A stretch of 64,000 nucleotides of DNA from Toxotes chatareus (lineage: Eukaryota > Chordata > Actinopteri > Toxotidae), in the NCBI GenBank assembly GCA_016801885.1, contig CM028902.1, forward strand, positions 25,316,580 to 25,380,579. The letters are read 5' to 3'. Of the stretch, positions 12,119 through 24,946 are shown in pieces. Position numbers and translations under genes: made by a program. The notes below the pieces were generated by a model. The model saw only the letters and a list, made by a program, of their open reading frames with translations. It did no database searches and was not told the DNA's origin. The stretch's first letter is position 1; each line of letters opens with the position of its first letter.

Positions 12119-15100
12119 GTAAGAACAGCAAGCTTTTTCAAAATGTGAAATTGCAGAGTAGTAATCCAACCCAGGCAGCTGCTAGGTTCTCTTCTAAAAT
12201 TGTAAAAGTGGAACCACAGCTGCAGCACACAGGCAGCTGTCCTCACCACACTGAGCTCACTGGCACCATTGGCTGTGTAGGGCTGCTCGTCTTCAGTGAT
12301 GAGTTAAAGTGCTTTGATGGAGCAGAGTCCTTTGAATTTTAGTGTTGTTGTTGGAGCAGCTGATATTAGCACAGGTGACCTGTTATACACATACCTCCAG
12401 GACATGATGGTCAAAAGCACCTAAAAAAAAAAAAAAAAAAGGAAAAACCCTGCAACATATACGTGAGTGATGCCACTGCAGTAATGTGGCATCATCCAAA
12501 ATATTCATCACAGTTTAAGGTTCAAGAAACATCTTGGTTTGGGTTAAAATGACTTGAAACCTTAGGGTCTCCTGTGTTGAGGTTGTTTTGTTGACCCATC
12601 CAACCACTGTCCACACTCTGTTTATTTCACATGACTCAGTTAAATCATTCTTTTTTTTTTTTTTTTCGGTTCAGTTCATCTATTGGCAGTTGAGCCAAAA
12701 ACGTCCTTTCCAGATGCTTCACAGGCAACACATATTCCCTCAGCTGTACTTCGTCTGAGAGGACAGAGCAACTGGCTGATTAACATGCAGCCGCTCTCTC
12801 CAATTCAGGCTCTGACAGCCAGACTGTCAGAGGAGATCATTTTCCTGCTGTTTCTCTCCTCCCTGTGCAGACTGTTTGCCTGCAGTCAGACAGAACTCAG
12901 TCTGCAGCTCACAGCGAGCAGATTGCAGTTCAGCCATATGTACATTACCAGGCTCAGTGTAACTGTTTGCTCTCTCTGCCTCTTTAATTACCTGTCTGTC
13001 TTCTTACTGTTGTTTTGTGAGAGACGATATACATCTCATACACTAAACATCTAATCAGTTCAATGGGTAATCCAGTGATTTAGAATGGCACGTTCAAAAA
13101 GTTGGGAGACTCACAAGAAACTGATTTTCAGAAGAAGAATTGTTAAAATCAAAGCGGCCGAGGCTGAAATATCCAGATTTTTTGTTTTAAGAATAAAGGC
13201 CTTTCTGAGTTAATAATGATAATAATTATTATTATTGTTATCATTAGACAACTGTGATTCTGTTCTGAGGAATCGTATCAGATGCTTTGCAGGACACTGA
13301 CCCAGGTTAGAACGACTGTTCATTAAGCCAAAACAAATCAGAGGTAAATGCAGTCATCACATTAAAAGACCTCATTACCCAGAATTAGCTGAATGATCAG
13401 AGTAATATTAAAGTTTACACAAATTAACAACACCTCTCCCAGACCGCCTGTCACTATTGGAGGACAGTATTGTCACTGTGAGTCCATGCAAATGAGTAAG
13501 TTCAATCAAATTTCAGATTTATGGGCTTGTGTGAGGTGAGTTGAAGTTTGTATTAAGTGCATTATGCTGCCACTCATCAATCACCCTAATAAAGTTTGGT
13601 GTTGTGTGTGTGCTGAGGATTTATCTCAGGTGCCACTGAGCTCTAAATGAATGAGCTATCTATTTCTATCTCTGAGTGAAATGAATATCCATTTAATTCC
13701 ATTCACATTTTTGAATGAATGTTCAAGGTCCATCTGTATGGCAGCTTTCTTTGGACGTCACATTCAGTACAGCTTGTGTTAGACAGAGCACAGGCTGGGA
13801 CAGCTCACTTATTCTAATGATTTCTCATTAGCAGTTAAAGTTTTATTATTAGTGCTTATTGAATACTGAAGAAATAACGAATTCATGATGGAGAAATTGC
13901 GAAAGGAAGGCGGGACAGGAGGAAGGACAGGTCATTGGGAATTAAGCAGTACAGGAAGAGGAAGAGTGCAACACACTGGAGGTCATTCATTATGTGAGTC
14001 CTGACTAGGAGCCACATATTTGACTAAATTAGTCAAGCTGCTCTCCGATTTCACGGCAGTGAGAGAGCAGGCGAGCGCAGATGAATAATGATTCACTCAC
14101 TGTCTCTTCTACCCGCTGTCTTATAATAGAGGAGACACTCTGCGTTGTACGTCTTCTCATATCCTCACCATTAGTCTTGTGTGATTAAAGGAAAAATCCA
14201 CCCAGTGACACAGTCCACAGATAGTGACTGGCCTGATAAATGTCATAGCTCAGTCAGATGCACTGAATTTTTATAAGAGCATTATTATCATTATATACTA
14301 TATTTTACTGTGATATAATACTATAATATATTTCTAATGAGATGTGCATGTGTTAGTTATTTGCAGGTATCAGTCAGAAGACAAAGCTTTTCAAACTTCA
14401 CTGGTAAACCTTTCACTTTATACAGTACTGTAAGTAACCTTAATAATAGCGGTTAGCTGTTAGCTTGGCATTTTGCTGGACTATGACAATTGTTGTCTGA
14501 TGAGACAGAAGCTAAGCTGATGAGCTAATGAGATATCAACAGTGCTTTCCTTTTGCAATGAATGTGAACTGGCTGAGATTATGTTCTGTATAGAATCAAC
14601 ATAACCAGGAAATACAACTCAAGATTTTTTCATTTGTATCATCCATCCTCGTGGTGAACGCATGAATTTAATCACTTAAGACTTTAAGGGAAAAAAATCT
14701 TCTCAAATACAAATATGTGGGTCAGACAAAGCACATTTAAAATGTAAAAAAAAAATTACATTATACCCTGAATCAATTAATTCATTTAATCAATTAGATA
14801 ATTATGAAGCTAATTGACAAAATAATTGTTGGTTGCAGCCTTACAGTAATCCCACAAACGATCCATACTGCTGCAACTTTACCCTGGTTTTCTGTGTATT
14901 TTCTGTGTGTTGTATGTGACACACAACAAATATAAACTAAAGCAGGTAAAGACCTGGGCCAAGAGATGGAGAATGGAGGACACAACACACTCAAACTTGC
15001 CTGAGGTGATCAGCCTGGAGCGTTTAGAGCTGTTGATGAAGAGAAACAGACTCAGCAGTGTGTCCTCCATAAGTAGCTGTCTTTACGCCCAACCCACGTT

Positions 15101-15416
15101 ATTCATTCATCACATCTAAACCATCATCTACTGTGACATCTCAAGTACCTTCAGACAGATATTCCATGGCCAATAATACCTATGTAATATTAGCTGTAGT
15201 TGCATGAGTGTTACAGCTGTTATTAAACATTGCTTCACTGTCATTCGGAACTGCAGCAGTCAGTGCCCTGACCTGAATGAATTTGACGTTTGTGTCCCTT
15301 AATTATTGTGGAGGTGACTTTCACAGCTAGGTGTTTCACCACAAAGCATCATGTCTAACATATCCATCATACAGATGTTTGGGTTTAAAGGTTATTTGTC
15401 CTCTGTGTGTGTTCAG
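12119..15416 (+). other. ntrk3: ntrk3 intron (3.3 kb)
   Basis: Intron with a GTAAGA donor and GTTCAG acceptor. Poly-A (about 12424-12440) and poly-T (about 12651-12666) runs are visible. In mammals the alternative kinase-insert exon of TrkC lies in this position. Reading the three forward frames by eye I saw no stretch resembling it. Nothing else is supported. Confidence 0.8.
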
Positions 15417-15575
15417 GTGGGAGGTCACACCATGCTGCCAATCCGATGGATGCCCCCTGAGAGCATCATGTACAGGAAGTTTACCACAGAGAGTGATGTG
15501 TGGAGCTTCGGAGTCATTCTGTGGGAGATCTTCACTTACGGCAAACAGCCGTGGTTCCAGCTCGCCAATAATGAG
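15417..15575 (+). CDS. ntrk3: TrkC (NTRK3) kinase exon 4: substrate-binding lobe
   Basis: Fourth kinase exon, 159 nt (53 codons), phase 0 at both ends. It encodes VGGHTMLPIRWMPPES, the end of the activation segment with the conserved tyrosine-kinase P+1 loop WMPPE. Then come IMYRKFTTESDVWSFGVILW (alpha-F helix with the invariant Asp of SDVWSFG) and EIFTYGKQPWFQLANNE. The acceptor is GTGTTCAG and the donor is GTACAC. Codons run cleanly from the previous exon's YYR. An open frame continues past the donor to 15761, but it loses all kinase similarity there. Confidence 0.97.
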
Positions 15576-18180
15576 GTACACGCTCTTACACTGAAAGGCA
15601 TGAAGAGGAGCTTCTGTTGTACAGTGTCACACATATTCCACATGTTGGGTTTCTGCCTGTCATTCAGACGTGCATCAGACCGAGCACTGTGTGTTTTCCA
15701 ACAGATAAAACAACAAAGCGTGTCCTCAGAGAGATCTGAAGAATTTCTTCATGATTTCTAAAACGTGATGATGGAGATTCAGCCGCACATTAACGCTGAG
15801 TTCAGACAGCTTATGTCAGCTCCTCTCCATCTCCAGCACTAACTCACGTCACTGAAGTCTCTGTGTCAACCCTGGAACGCTTTGTGTGCTCTCTCAGAAT
15901 CAAACAGCATCAGAGTGCATTCCCACTGCGTCTGTGAAAGCAGCTTTTCAGACTGTTGGCCCAGCATTTTAACTGTTCCTCCCATTTGGCTCTCCAACTT
16001 TGCACATTCCACCTTTACCCCCTCTTTGAAGAAGCCCTCTGGATCCCTGTGTTTCAAGTCATTTTTCTGTAGCTCAGTGGTAGTTTCTTCCACTCTGCCC
16101 TTTAAATAAACAAAAGCAACATCACAGTTGCGTCAGTGGTTGTTATCACATATCTTACCGCCATAATATTATTTAGTTTTGTCTGATGCGAATGCAACAT
16201 TTTGGACTCCTTTGCATAATAGTCTATATTGTATTTTTCTTCATAAGCTCTCAGCTCCCGGTCGAACAGCCTGAGGAGGGAAGTGTTAGTGGAGCATTTT
16301 GAAATGACTGAACAGAGGAAAACAAAGGGGAAATGAAGCGCTGGCAAAAACTGCTGAGCATAAGGAAAACATAATAACCTACGACAGCAGAGAACAACAG
16401 ACATGACTGAGTGAGTCTCACAGAATAAAAAGAAAGTTTACTGCAGTTACTGTAGATTCAGCCACTGCCATTATACTGCATTCTGATTAATATAATGCAA
16501 TTATTACGTAATATACTGTACTTTAATATAAATGTATAAATTAAAGGCTCAGTGGGTGGAATGATCAGGATGTATATCAGGATTATAAACAAACACTACA
16601 CACTCTGCTCATACCTCACGTCTTTTTTGCAACATGTGCTGCACATGTGTGTAGTGTGTTTACACGTTGGTTACTTATGAATTTGACAAGTCACATATAT
16701 GTTGATACTAAACATGTCAGTAAAATGTTCACAGTGTATTTGTTTCATGCTAAAATCTTGCAGTACAGTATCTACTGTAGTGACTCCAGCATGAATCCAC
16801 TGTGTTATCAGGGAAAGATGAAACCTGGTCTGGTTTCATACAGAAAACGTTAGCACGTTAACGTTAGCATGTCTGCAAACACATCCTGTTTATTCACATC
16901 AAAGTGCTTTTGTTGCCTAAACCACAGGCAGGATTCTGGATGTGAACTCTGGTCATGGTGTGACAGTCAGTGTACTTTATACCAGCCACCTCCATCGTGT
17001 CTTCGCTGACATAATAAATGGAGCCCATTCATTAATATATAATATATATTAATAAAAAATAAAACATTGCCAGCCAGCAGTTTAGTCGTATATGAAGATG
17101 ATTTCCAGGAGGCAGGGTTGTGTTATAAGATGCTTGAGGTGGACTGCTCTGTGCTTAATATTTGTGTTTAGTTATATTCATTCTCCACTTCTGCTTCCAA
17201 CTCATCACTTGGCACAGAAACACAATCCTTGTCACCAGTTGCTTTAAAGTCCAGTGCTGCTCTGCTGAACCGGATTCACCAGCGCTGCACTATCATCACG
17301 GTGACAGTATGGAACAGGAAAGCACAACATTACTGCTTTTGTCTGCTGCTGCACACCATTAATTCAATATATAACCTACAGAACTCAGCTGTGTATAAAC
17401 CCTGTAAACCTTTGGAGCAAAACATTATTTACTCTGTGGAATAGAAGGGATCTGAGGACTTCATTCAATACAGTGAACCAGGAAATGCATTTTGGGTTTA
17501 AATTAGAACAGTCACCACACTGACTTGGAAACTGACCTGAGGTTATCAACAGAGAAAAGAAATCTTTACCTTACACCTGTTGTTTCCTGTAACCCCAGTG
17601 CACAGGAGGTGAGGCAACACTGCAAACTGCAGTACTGCACCTGTGAGCACAGTTTCATCTGCAAAACAACGATGCTGCCATCATGCACATGTGTTAAAGA
17701 GTGTGATGGTGATGGTAATAAGGACAGAATGAATTGGCTGATGTGTTGTGGAGCATTAATTGTATTTCTCCCTTGAACCACAGCAGCTTTTGGCCAGTGG
17801 TGGATATTGAAGCGCAGGTCTAATTGATGCAGAGTGTGGGATAGCTGCTGCTGTTTCTGGGACACCAACACTCAAACTGAGTGAATAGCTTTAATGTCCA
17901 GTGACCCTTGTAGCATATTCTGTTTATCTCGGCTCTGAAAACTGCAAAAGCAGGTTTCTATTTATGTTTAAGTTCAAAGTCATACATACTGAACCAGCGC
18001 TTAATATCAGTGGAGTCTTTTTGGAAACATGTGCAACACAGTACCAAGGGAAACACATCAGAGTCAGGTAGGTTTTATTTCCCAGCGTCGATACATGACA
18101 GCTCATTCGCTTTTCCAACAACCAACCAACAAATCAATAGGCTAGGTCTTGTTTAACCATGTATCTCTCTGTCTTCCCAG
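15576..18180 (+). other. ntrk3: ntrk3 intron (2.6 kb)
   Basis: Last intron of the gene, with a GTACAC donor and GTCTTCCCAG acceptor. It is AT-rich with a few T/A-repeat patches near 17030-17065. The open frames in both directions (for example 15866-16109 and 17525-17871) have no recognisable family signature. Confidence 0.85.
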
Positions 18181-18366
18181 GTGATAGAGTGCATTACTCA
18201 GGGCAGGGTGCTGGAGCGCCCCAGGCTCTGTCCCAAGGAAGTCTACGATATGATGCTGGGCTGTTGGCAGAGAGAGCCACAGCAGCGCCTCAACATTAAG
18301 GACATTCAGAAGATGCTGTTTACTCTGATGAAAGCCACACCGGTCTATCTGGACATACTGGGATAG
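18181..18366 (+). CDS. ntrk3: TrkC (NTRK3) last exon: C-lobe and PLC-gamma docking tail
   Basis: Terminal exon, 62 codons including the TAG stop at 18364-18366, entering in phase 0. It encodes VIECITQGRVLERPRLC, PKEVYDMMLGCWQREP (alpha-H region typical of receptor tyrosine kinases) and QQRLNIKDIQ. The short tail ends KATPVYLDILG. The YLDILG end is the conserved Trk docking site for PLC-gamma. The segment before it reads KMLFTLM, which differs from the mammalian sequence I remember. That could help separate ntrk3a from ntrk3b in an alignment. No sixth exon is expected, because the tail ends at the family's usual C-terminus. Confidence 0.97.
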   Translation: MIECITQGRVLERPRLCPKEVYDMMLGCWQREPQQRLNIKDIQKMLFTLMKATPVYLDILG

Positions 18367-20186
18367 AAATTTGGAAAATGACTGGAAAGAAATGGGACGT
18401 ATCAGACTAAACCATCACCGGAACTGGAATGAGTGCACTGGATGAGAGGTAAATGGATTGGAGCCAAAGTCTGGCCTGAACTCACAGTATACTCTGTGAT
18501 GGAACCATGTGAATCAGGATTAGGAATGAACTGAACCGAAGTGGAGTAGTGTGTGTTTAGCTAGTTTGGAATGAACTGGATTACACTGCATTGCATAACA
18601 TTACAATCGAAGGAAATGTCTTGGATCGGATCTCCATGGTTGGGTCGGGGCTTGTGGGGTGAAGTCTTGCTCCTTTTGAATGACAAATAGACAAAAGACG
18701 ACTATGGAGTTGGACTGCATCAACCTGGACTAAACTGGATCGACTTGATTGTACTGGTCTGGTATGGTTTGGTTTTCTTATCCTAATAATTTAGGTACCA
18801 TTGTTTCTTAGCCTATGCATCCTCATTTCACCCTGTCGAGATCAGTGCAGCTTTAGTTGTCACCTCGTTCTGATGAAGCCTGACCCAGTTTGTTAGAATC
18901 TGGCTCAGTTTGGCTATATTTTAAATATCCTGTCTTAGACAATATTGATCTCACCCTAACATGTTTTTATAGGTGTCCATTGGTAAGTCAGTGATGGGTT
19001 GATTTGGCTTGGTTTTAATAATGCTGAATTAGAGCCATCTTAATTACTAGGCCTTATTTGGCTTTTCTTTTCACCACTTGTAGAACTGGAGGCACATGGA
19101 AGTCATACAGTAAACCATCCTGGGCTTTCACTGTGTAACGTCAGAGACAGGACTTGTCATGTAAAAAAATCTCTGCCCTTTTCAAAAATTTAGACGCTCG
19201 CGTAGTCCAGGACATCTTAGCAAGACTTGTTTGTTTGCCTCTAAGTTGAAATGTCTTTGGCGTGCCCGGTCACCATTAATATCCCTTTGCCACTCTGGAC
19301 TGAGTGCCTCCTTGCATAGAACTTAAAAGGCTTTTTGTCAAATGTTCAGGAACATCTTCATAAAATCATAATGATGCGTGTCAGCTCTGAAGTACTGAAC
19401 GTGTCTGCTAATTAAATCTGTTAGGGTTGAAGTTCTCTTTCTATTTAGCGACCTCTCTGTCGGGTGTGAAACAGTTGCCTGCGTCTGATGGAATTCTTCT
19501 TTCCTAAGTAGTGATTGTAATCTTTGATGGACGGGTCTTTGTAAAAGAAAGATGAGAGAAACTGAACTGCTGCATCATTTCGCTGTGAGACCTTTGTTGT
19601 CCAGATAGAAATGTCAAAGCACTGGACAGTTCTGGACCAAAAATACAGACTACCACATTCGAGACAGCAATCAGTGAAAGGAGGTCGAGGCCATTCTTGG
19701 TTAACATAGGGAACATTTCACGTGACATCTCTAGAACCTTTTTTTCCATTTTTCCACACTGCTGGGCCTTTATTTAGGAAGCAGGTCAACAACAAGGGAC
19801 AGCACATGTCTTGTACATCAGCCACCATGTGACAGTGATAGTCCAGTGTCAACATGCTTCAGTGTCTTTATCGGCAAAGCCTCCATGGATATACCGTCCA
19901 GTCCCGGTCTCACGTTGACCCCCTGAGCTGTTCACCTCTGCAGAAACCTGACCAGACCTTCCAATCCCGAGCCTAGAAGCATGGCCTGCGTGACTGTCTG
20001 TTGCCGCAGAGATGGACCTAAGTGCCTCCTACTTCTTTCTAAACACTGGGAACTTAGTCTTTCAGAATAAGAGCACTTTTACATTTTGTTTACCTGCTTA
20101 AAAATGTACACTAGCTGTGAACTTTCCTCATTTTTCTTACAAACAAACCTACTTTCAACACTCTATATAAAATACTTAAAAACACA

Positions 20187-20192
20187 AATAAA
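20187..20192 (+). terminator. ntrk3: Candidate poly(A) signal AATAAA
   Basis: Canonical hexamer 1.8 kb after the ntrk3 stop codon. It sits in an A-rich stretch without an obvious GT/T-rich downstream element, so it may be chance. Confidence 0.25.
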
Positions 20193-23100
20193 ATAATTAA
20201 AATGATAAAGAAAAAAATGAACCCATGAGGGAAAAAGTTAAAAAATGACCAAAAAAAAAAAGCTTTTTTGTACCCTTTGCAGCTTGACAAAAACTTTGAA
20301 CTATCCAACGTGAAGTTACATTTTCTGTTTTTAAAAAAAAATGCATATTCTATATATTTTTAATTTATTTTTACTTTAAATCAAAGAGTGGACCTCTGCC
20401 ATGCTCCAAAGCCATTGGAATACTCTGCCACTGGGTAGGCACCACCTTTAAAAGACAAACAATTGGCTGGGAGGACCCTTTAAGGATACATAAAAAGATA
20501 TGTTTTGCGGAGTGTGCTTTACCTGGATCTACTCTGACATTAGAGCCCAGACATGACTGAGCAGCAACAGTTTAATGGCACCAGGAAGTCTGAACTGAAA
20601 GGAGAACGATGCAGCTACCAGTCAATGAACAAAATCCTGTTACTTAAAGAATGTATATACTGTAAATCTCTACATTTTGAGAGACGTTAACTTATTTCTT
20701 TTTCTTGAGTTTGATTTTTTTAGGCTTCTTGATGTGTTGTTTTATGGTTAAGTGAAATCCAATAGATATTTTGATAATCTTTCTTTCCATTGAAGTACAC
20801 TGTTATTTACTTTATCAAGATTTCATTCATTTCATTGTACTTTTAGTTAATGGTACGTACGAGATGTCAGGTTATTAACCTGCTCAGAGTGAGGGAATGA
20901 GCGTACTGTGATAGGCTTCACTCTTAAAGGAACAGTTCAACTTTTTTTAAAAATCAGTTTCACCTCTGTGTCCACCGTGGTGTGTTTACCTTAGTTTAGC
21001 ATAAGAAGATTTAGTCTCTCAAAAGCAGGGGGAGTCTGTTGGCCAAGCTGACACAGAAGAACCTTCTCAGTGTAGCTTTAACAACCAGAGAGCAAAATCC
21101 CCACAAATCTCCAACTGTTCCATAAAAAACACTCAACTTTTTTTTCTTTTTTACTTTCTGGACATTCTTGGTCTTTCTTCTTTATAACCTTTTATCTTAT
21201 TACACTGTTCATGTTCAAATGGTGTGCAGTTCATTAGGGAGCTCATGGAAATGACTTTGGTGTTTTCAGTTTTGTTAGACACTGCTACACACACACACAC
21301 ACACACACACTTCTCAACTGCAGAGGAATCAACAGTAAAATGACCTTTGCTCAGTATTTGTCTTAAATGATGAAGCCATACGTGTACAAATGTGTCATCT
21401 GTTGAAACCTAAAGACATGTCCACAGTTTTTCTGTCCCTCTGGGTAAACAGACTGAGAAGGGTTCAGCATGGTGTGATAGCACTGAAATATCTACATGTA
21501 AGCCACTGTCATTCATACTATTCAGTGAACTGATGTTTGTCATGTATCTGATGTTGTTGTCTACAAACTAGTTTCTCTAAAGCACCTTTGTGCTAAAATA
21601 ACTGAACTCCAGATGTTTCCCTGGTATTAAAGCTGTAGTGGAAAAAAAGGTATCAATACTGAGCGAATGTAAAATGCATGAATAGAGAGCGCGGGTAAAT
21701 CTGATCCCAGGACTTTCCCAAATTCTGCAAATACCTTTGGTAAATGATATGAATTACAGTTACAATGTCAGGATACAGCAGAGGGGCCAACCTCGCCCAA
21801 AGCGCAAACCATCCTCTTTGTTTCTAAGCCCTTTCAAAAACTATTGTATGATACCATTACAACTGTAATTATGTCTGTTTCTGATTTAACTGTAACCTCA
21901 TTAAATCATTATATTCCATAAGTATGAATATTTATGAAGATGGAGTTTTAGCAGGAGCAGGAAACTCATCTACGTTTCTTGTCTTTCACAGTACAGATAA
22001 AATATGTTGTGCATAACAATGTTAACGAGGAGAGTGCGACACACATCAGGTAGATTAATACTTTGTGGCATATAATGCAACTTTCTCTCACTGTGAATCT
22101 TTCTTTCAAATCTGAATGTCCTCCAGGAAGTCACGCTTCATCAGTATGGTCTGTGTGAGGGAGCAGCTTTATCGAAACCCTGCTCTTAATGTTCAGAGAA
22201 TTATGTGCTGGTATGTGGAAGTACTGTGCATACTGAGCACGACGCAAAGATTTGTCCTGCATTATTCACTGGAATCTGCAGCAGTGTTCATGCAGTCCAT
22301 ATTTATTTGCTGCAAACAGTACTGACTGTACAGACATTAACTGTTGGCTAGCTGGCCTCGGGGTTATGCCCGAATTTGTAATTTTTGAGGACAGTCAGGT
22401 GGGTTGGAAACATTGCCCTGTGTGCAGACTCTTGGAGGAACTGCAGTTTCCTGTCCAGTCCAGTGTATCTGAGCAGGTTGTGCTTCAATCAGCTGAGGCG
22501 TTTCCACCCAAAATGAAAACATTCATTGATGTTCTGCCTCTCACAGAAACAGCTTTCTAACAGTTCTGTCCTCCCTCTAAACAGAAATTGAGCATCTTCA
22601 CATAGATTTGTGTATATTTGTGTTTTAGCTGAAGTTTCCTGTAGAACATTTAACTTCAGTATATCAGTTCATATTAATGTTTATATGTGGCTGTTGGGAA
22701 AAGGCAAAGTAGACGTAACGAGACTTCCTCCTGTCTGAAACCTTTTCACGTTGCTCCTCCATGGCTGGGAATTCTTTTTCAACAGCTTTAATACGAACTG
22801 AAAAGATTCTCCACATATGATTTTCACTTCAGCGTGTCACTGGGCTTTTTCTAACAGGGCACTCCATGTGTTCATTAAGTGAATGCAGTGATGTAGCACA
22901 GATACACTGCATTTGTAGAAAATCCTATAGCATAGGTTAAACTGGAAATTCCAAATATTTCTCATCAAAGCTTCGCTAAGCAAGAAAATCCCAACTGTGA
23001 GGCTGCAACAGAGCAGTGTCTCAACCTCAGTCAGATCAGCCCTCCCTTATTAAATGCTACTGGCAGAATGTCTTCACTGTAGACAGGAAGTGATACAGCA

Positions 23101-24558
23101 GCAGAATTCAATCTGAGAACCTCCGCTGTTCAGACTCACCGAAATCGCGTTCCTGTAAAACCTGACAAAGCTCATGGTTGGCAAACAGAACGTGCAAGAT
23201 GCTGCTTAGTCTCCACTGACAGGATTCCTGGATGCAGTGCTGGCTCACACAGGACAGGCTGTGCAGACGCAGAAAGGATTTTCAGACCATAAAAGATGAA
23301 AATGCAGGAGGCATCTTTTGAGTAAGTCAGTTAGCTAGCCTAGCTAATGATATGAGATGTGCCATTAGCATTAGAGCGTTAAAGAAAGAAGAAAACCCCT
23401 CAACAGCCCTTTTATTTACAGTATTCAAAGCATGTTGCTTTTTACTGATAACAGCATTGTTATCTGTAACAGGGCTCAGCATCTTCAAAGTCACAGCAGC
23501 GTCCTGTTCTAAAAATCCCCCAGATCGCACAGAATGTGTTCATGTGAATGTGTCAGTTAACTCCCCAGGTGTGCCCTCAGTGTGTTCCTCATGAGAGAGG
23601 GGCACTGAAATGCTGCACGGCTTTCTTAAGGGAGATTAAGGGCGACCGAGATATTTAGCCAACATTAACCAAAGTCAACCACATCAGTGTTGTTAGCATA
23701 ATATCAAAAATAAATTAAAAAATGGAAATAGAACAGATGTACTTGCGTCCGGAATTCAGAAATGTGCCAATACATCGTTGGTGTGACAACCCTGAGGCCT
23801 GAGGCATGAACTGAGGATTGGCCCTGTGGTGAGTCCTCTGTAGACCATGTAGTTTGGGGAGGTTTAGCCTACTCATCTTAAAGAGCAAAGTCTTTCAGAG
23901 GAAAGACTTTAATGAGGGCAGCGAAGCTACGAGCAATCACAAACAACTTGCCCCTGTTTTTTTTTTTTATTTTTTCTGCTGTGTACAAACACAACAAGCG
24001 TGCTGTGCGCTGACGTGCAGCTTTCTGGAGGACAAACTCAGTTCCAAAACACCTTAAACTCTCAAATATTCAAACCAGACTCAGCACGCTGCTGAAGTGT
24101 GTCCTGGATGGTAGCCTTTAGCTTTCACTGAGTGAGTCTTGGCTGTATACTTCAGAACGTCTGTGGTTACATAGGATTAAGGGAAACAGTTCTTTTTCCT
24201 CTCTGTTGGCTCTTGACATTATACTTAATACTTTTCCTCTTTCTTTCTTTTTTCATGCTGTTCCCTCAATCTGACTTGCTCATGTTCTCTTTCATTCTTT
24301 CATGTTCCCCTTTTCCTTCAGGTGTTTTCCTGCATCATGTTTCCCACACAAAGTATTTAAGGTGAATGTTAAAATCCTCATTATTCAATAATAAGTCAGT
24401 GTCACTCTCGTCTGCTCTCTCTGGGTAATGTGCTGTATATTCCTCTCCATGCTATCATTTATAACTCTATCTATTAGAACTGACAACTTATATAATGTAT
24501 TTTTAAACAGTTGAGATGTGGTGAACTTTTAAGGTAGCTCTGTGTACGATTCTGACTC

Positions 24559-24564
24559 ATTAAA
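24559..24564 (+). terminator. ntrk3: Candidate poly(A) signal ATTAAA
   Basis: Common variant hexamer followed within about 25-60 bp by a TTTGCTGCTCTTTC and TTTTTCCGTCTTTG stretch, which resembles a downstream element. It lies 6.2 kb from the stop codon, so linkage to ntrk3 is inference. Confidence 0.25.
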
Positions 24565-24946
24565 AGTTGCTTCATCTTTGAATAGTTTGCTGCTCTTTCT
24601 TTTTCCGTCTTTGTTTGTCTTTCCTTCACAAGCTCTTTTCCAAGAAATGTTCAAAAAGTTTACAGAATATACTCATAGATTATTGACTTCAGCTTTTAAT
24701 TAGATCTCTCAATTATTGATTACACTGATATATGAGTCCTACAAATTCTTCAGATTCCATTTCCTCACTTTGGCACCATTTGATTCCAGTATCCAACAAG
24801 AGCTGGTTTTCCTCTTGAGTCGTGATTTTTCAGCAGTTAACAGTGGATTTCTGGGTTTACGTTCCAAGCTAAAAGTGCCAGTTCCACTTTAAATGACAAC
24901 AGTTAGTAGAGTTCTGTCTTTCACACTGCTGTCCTGCAGAAACTGT

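Larger units (their letters stand above)
18367..24564 (+). other. ntrk3: Probable ntrk3 3' UTR and downstream sequence (end uncertain)
   Basis: Sequence after the TAG stop has no open frame of interest and no splice-linked exons. Several poly(A) signals could end the transcript: AATAAA at 20187-20192, AATAAA at 23709-23714 and ATTAAA at 24559-24564. Only the last is followed by a clearly T-rich stretch. A CA microsatellite lies near 21289-21311. Neurotrophin receptor mRNAs often have long 3' UTRs, but where this one ends cannot be read from sequence alone. Confidence 0.4.

Noticed and set aside
15351..15761. 136-codon plus-strand frame as a single gene
   Set aside because: Only 15417-15575 is coding (ntrk3 kinase exon 4); the rest is read-through into introns past clear splice sites.
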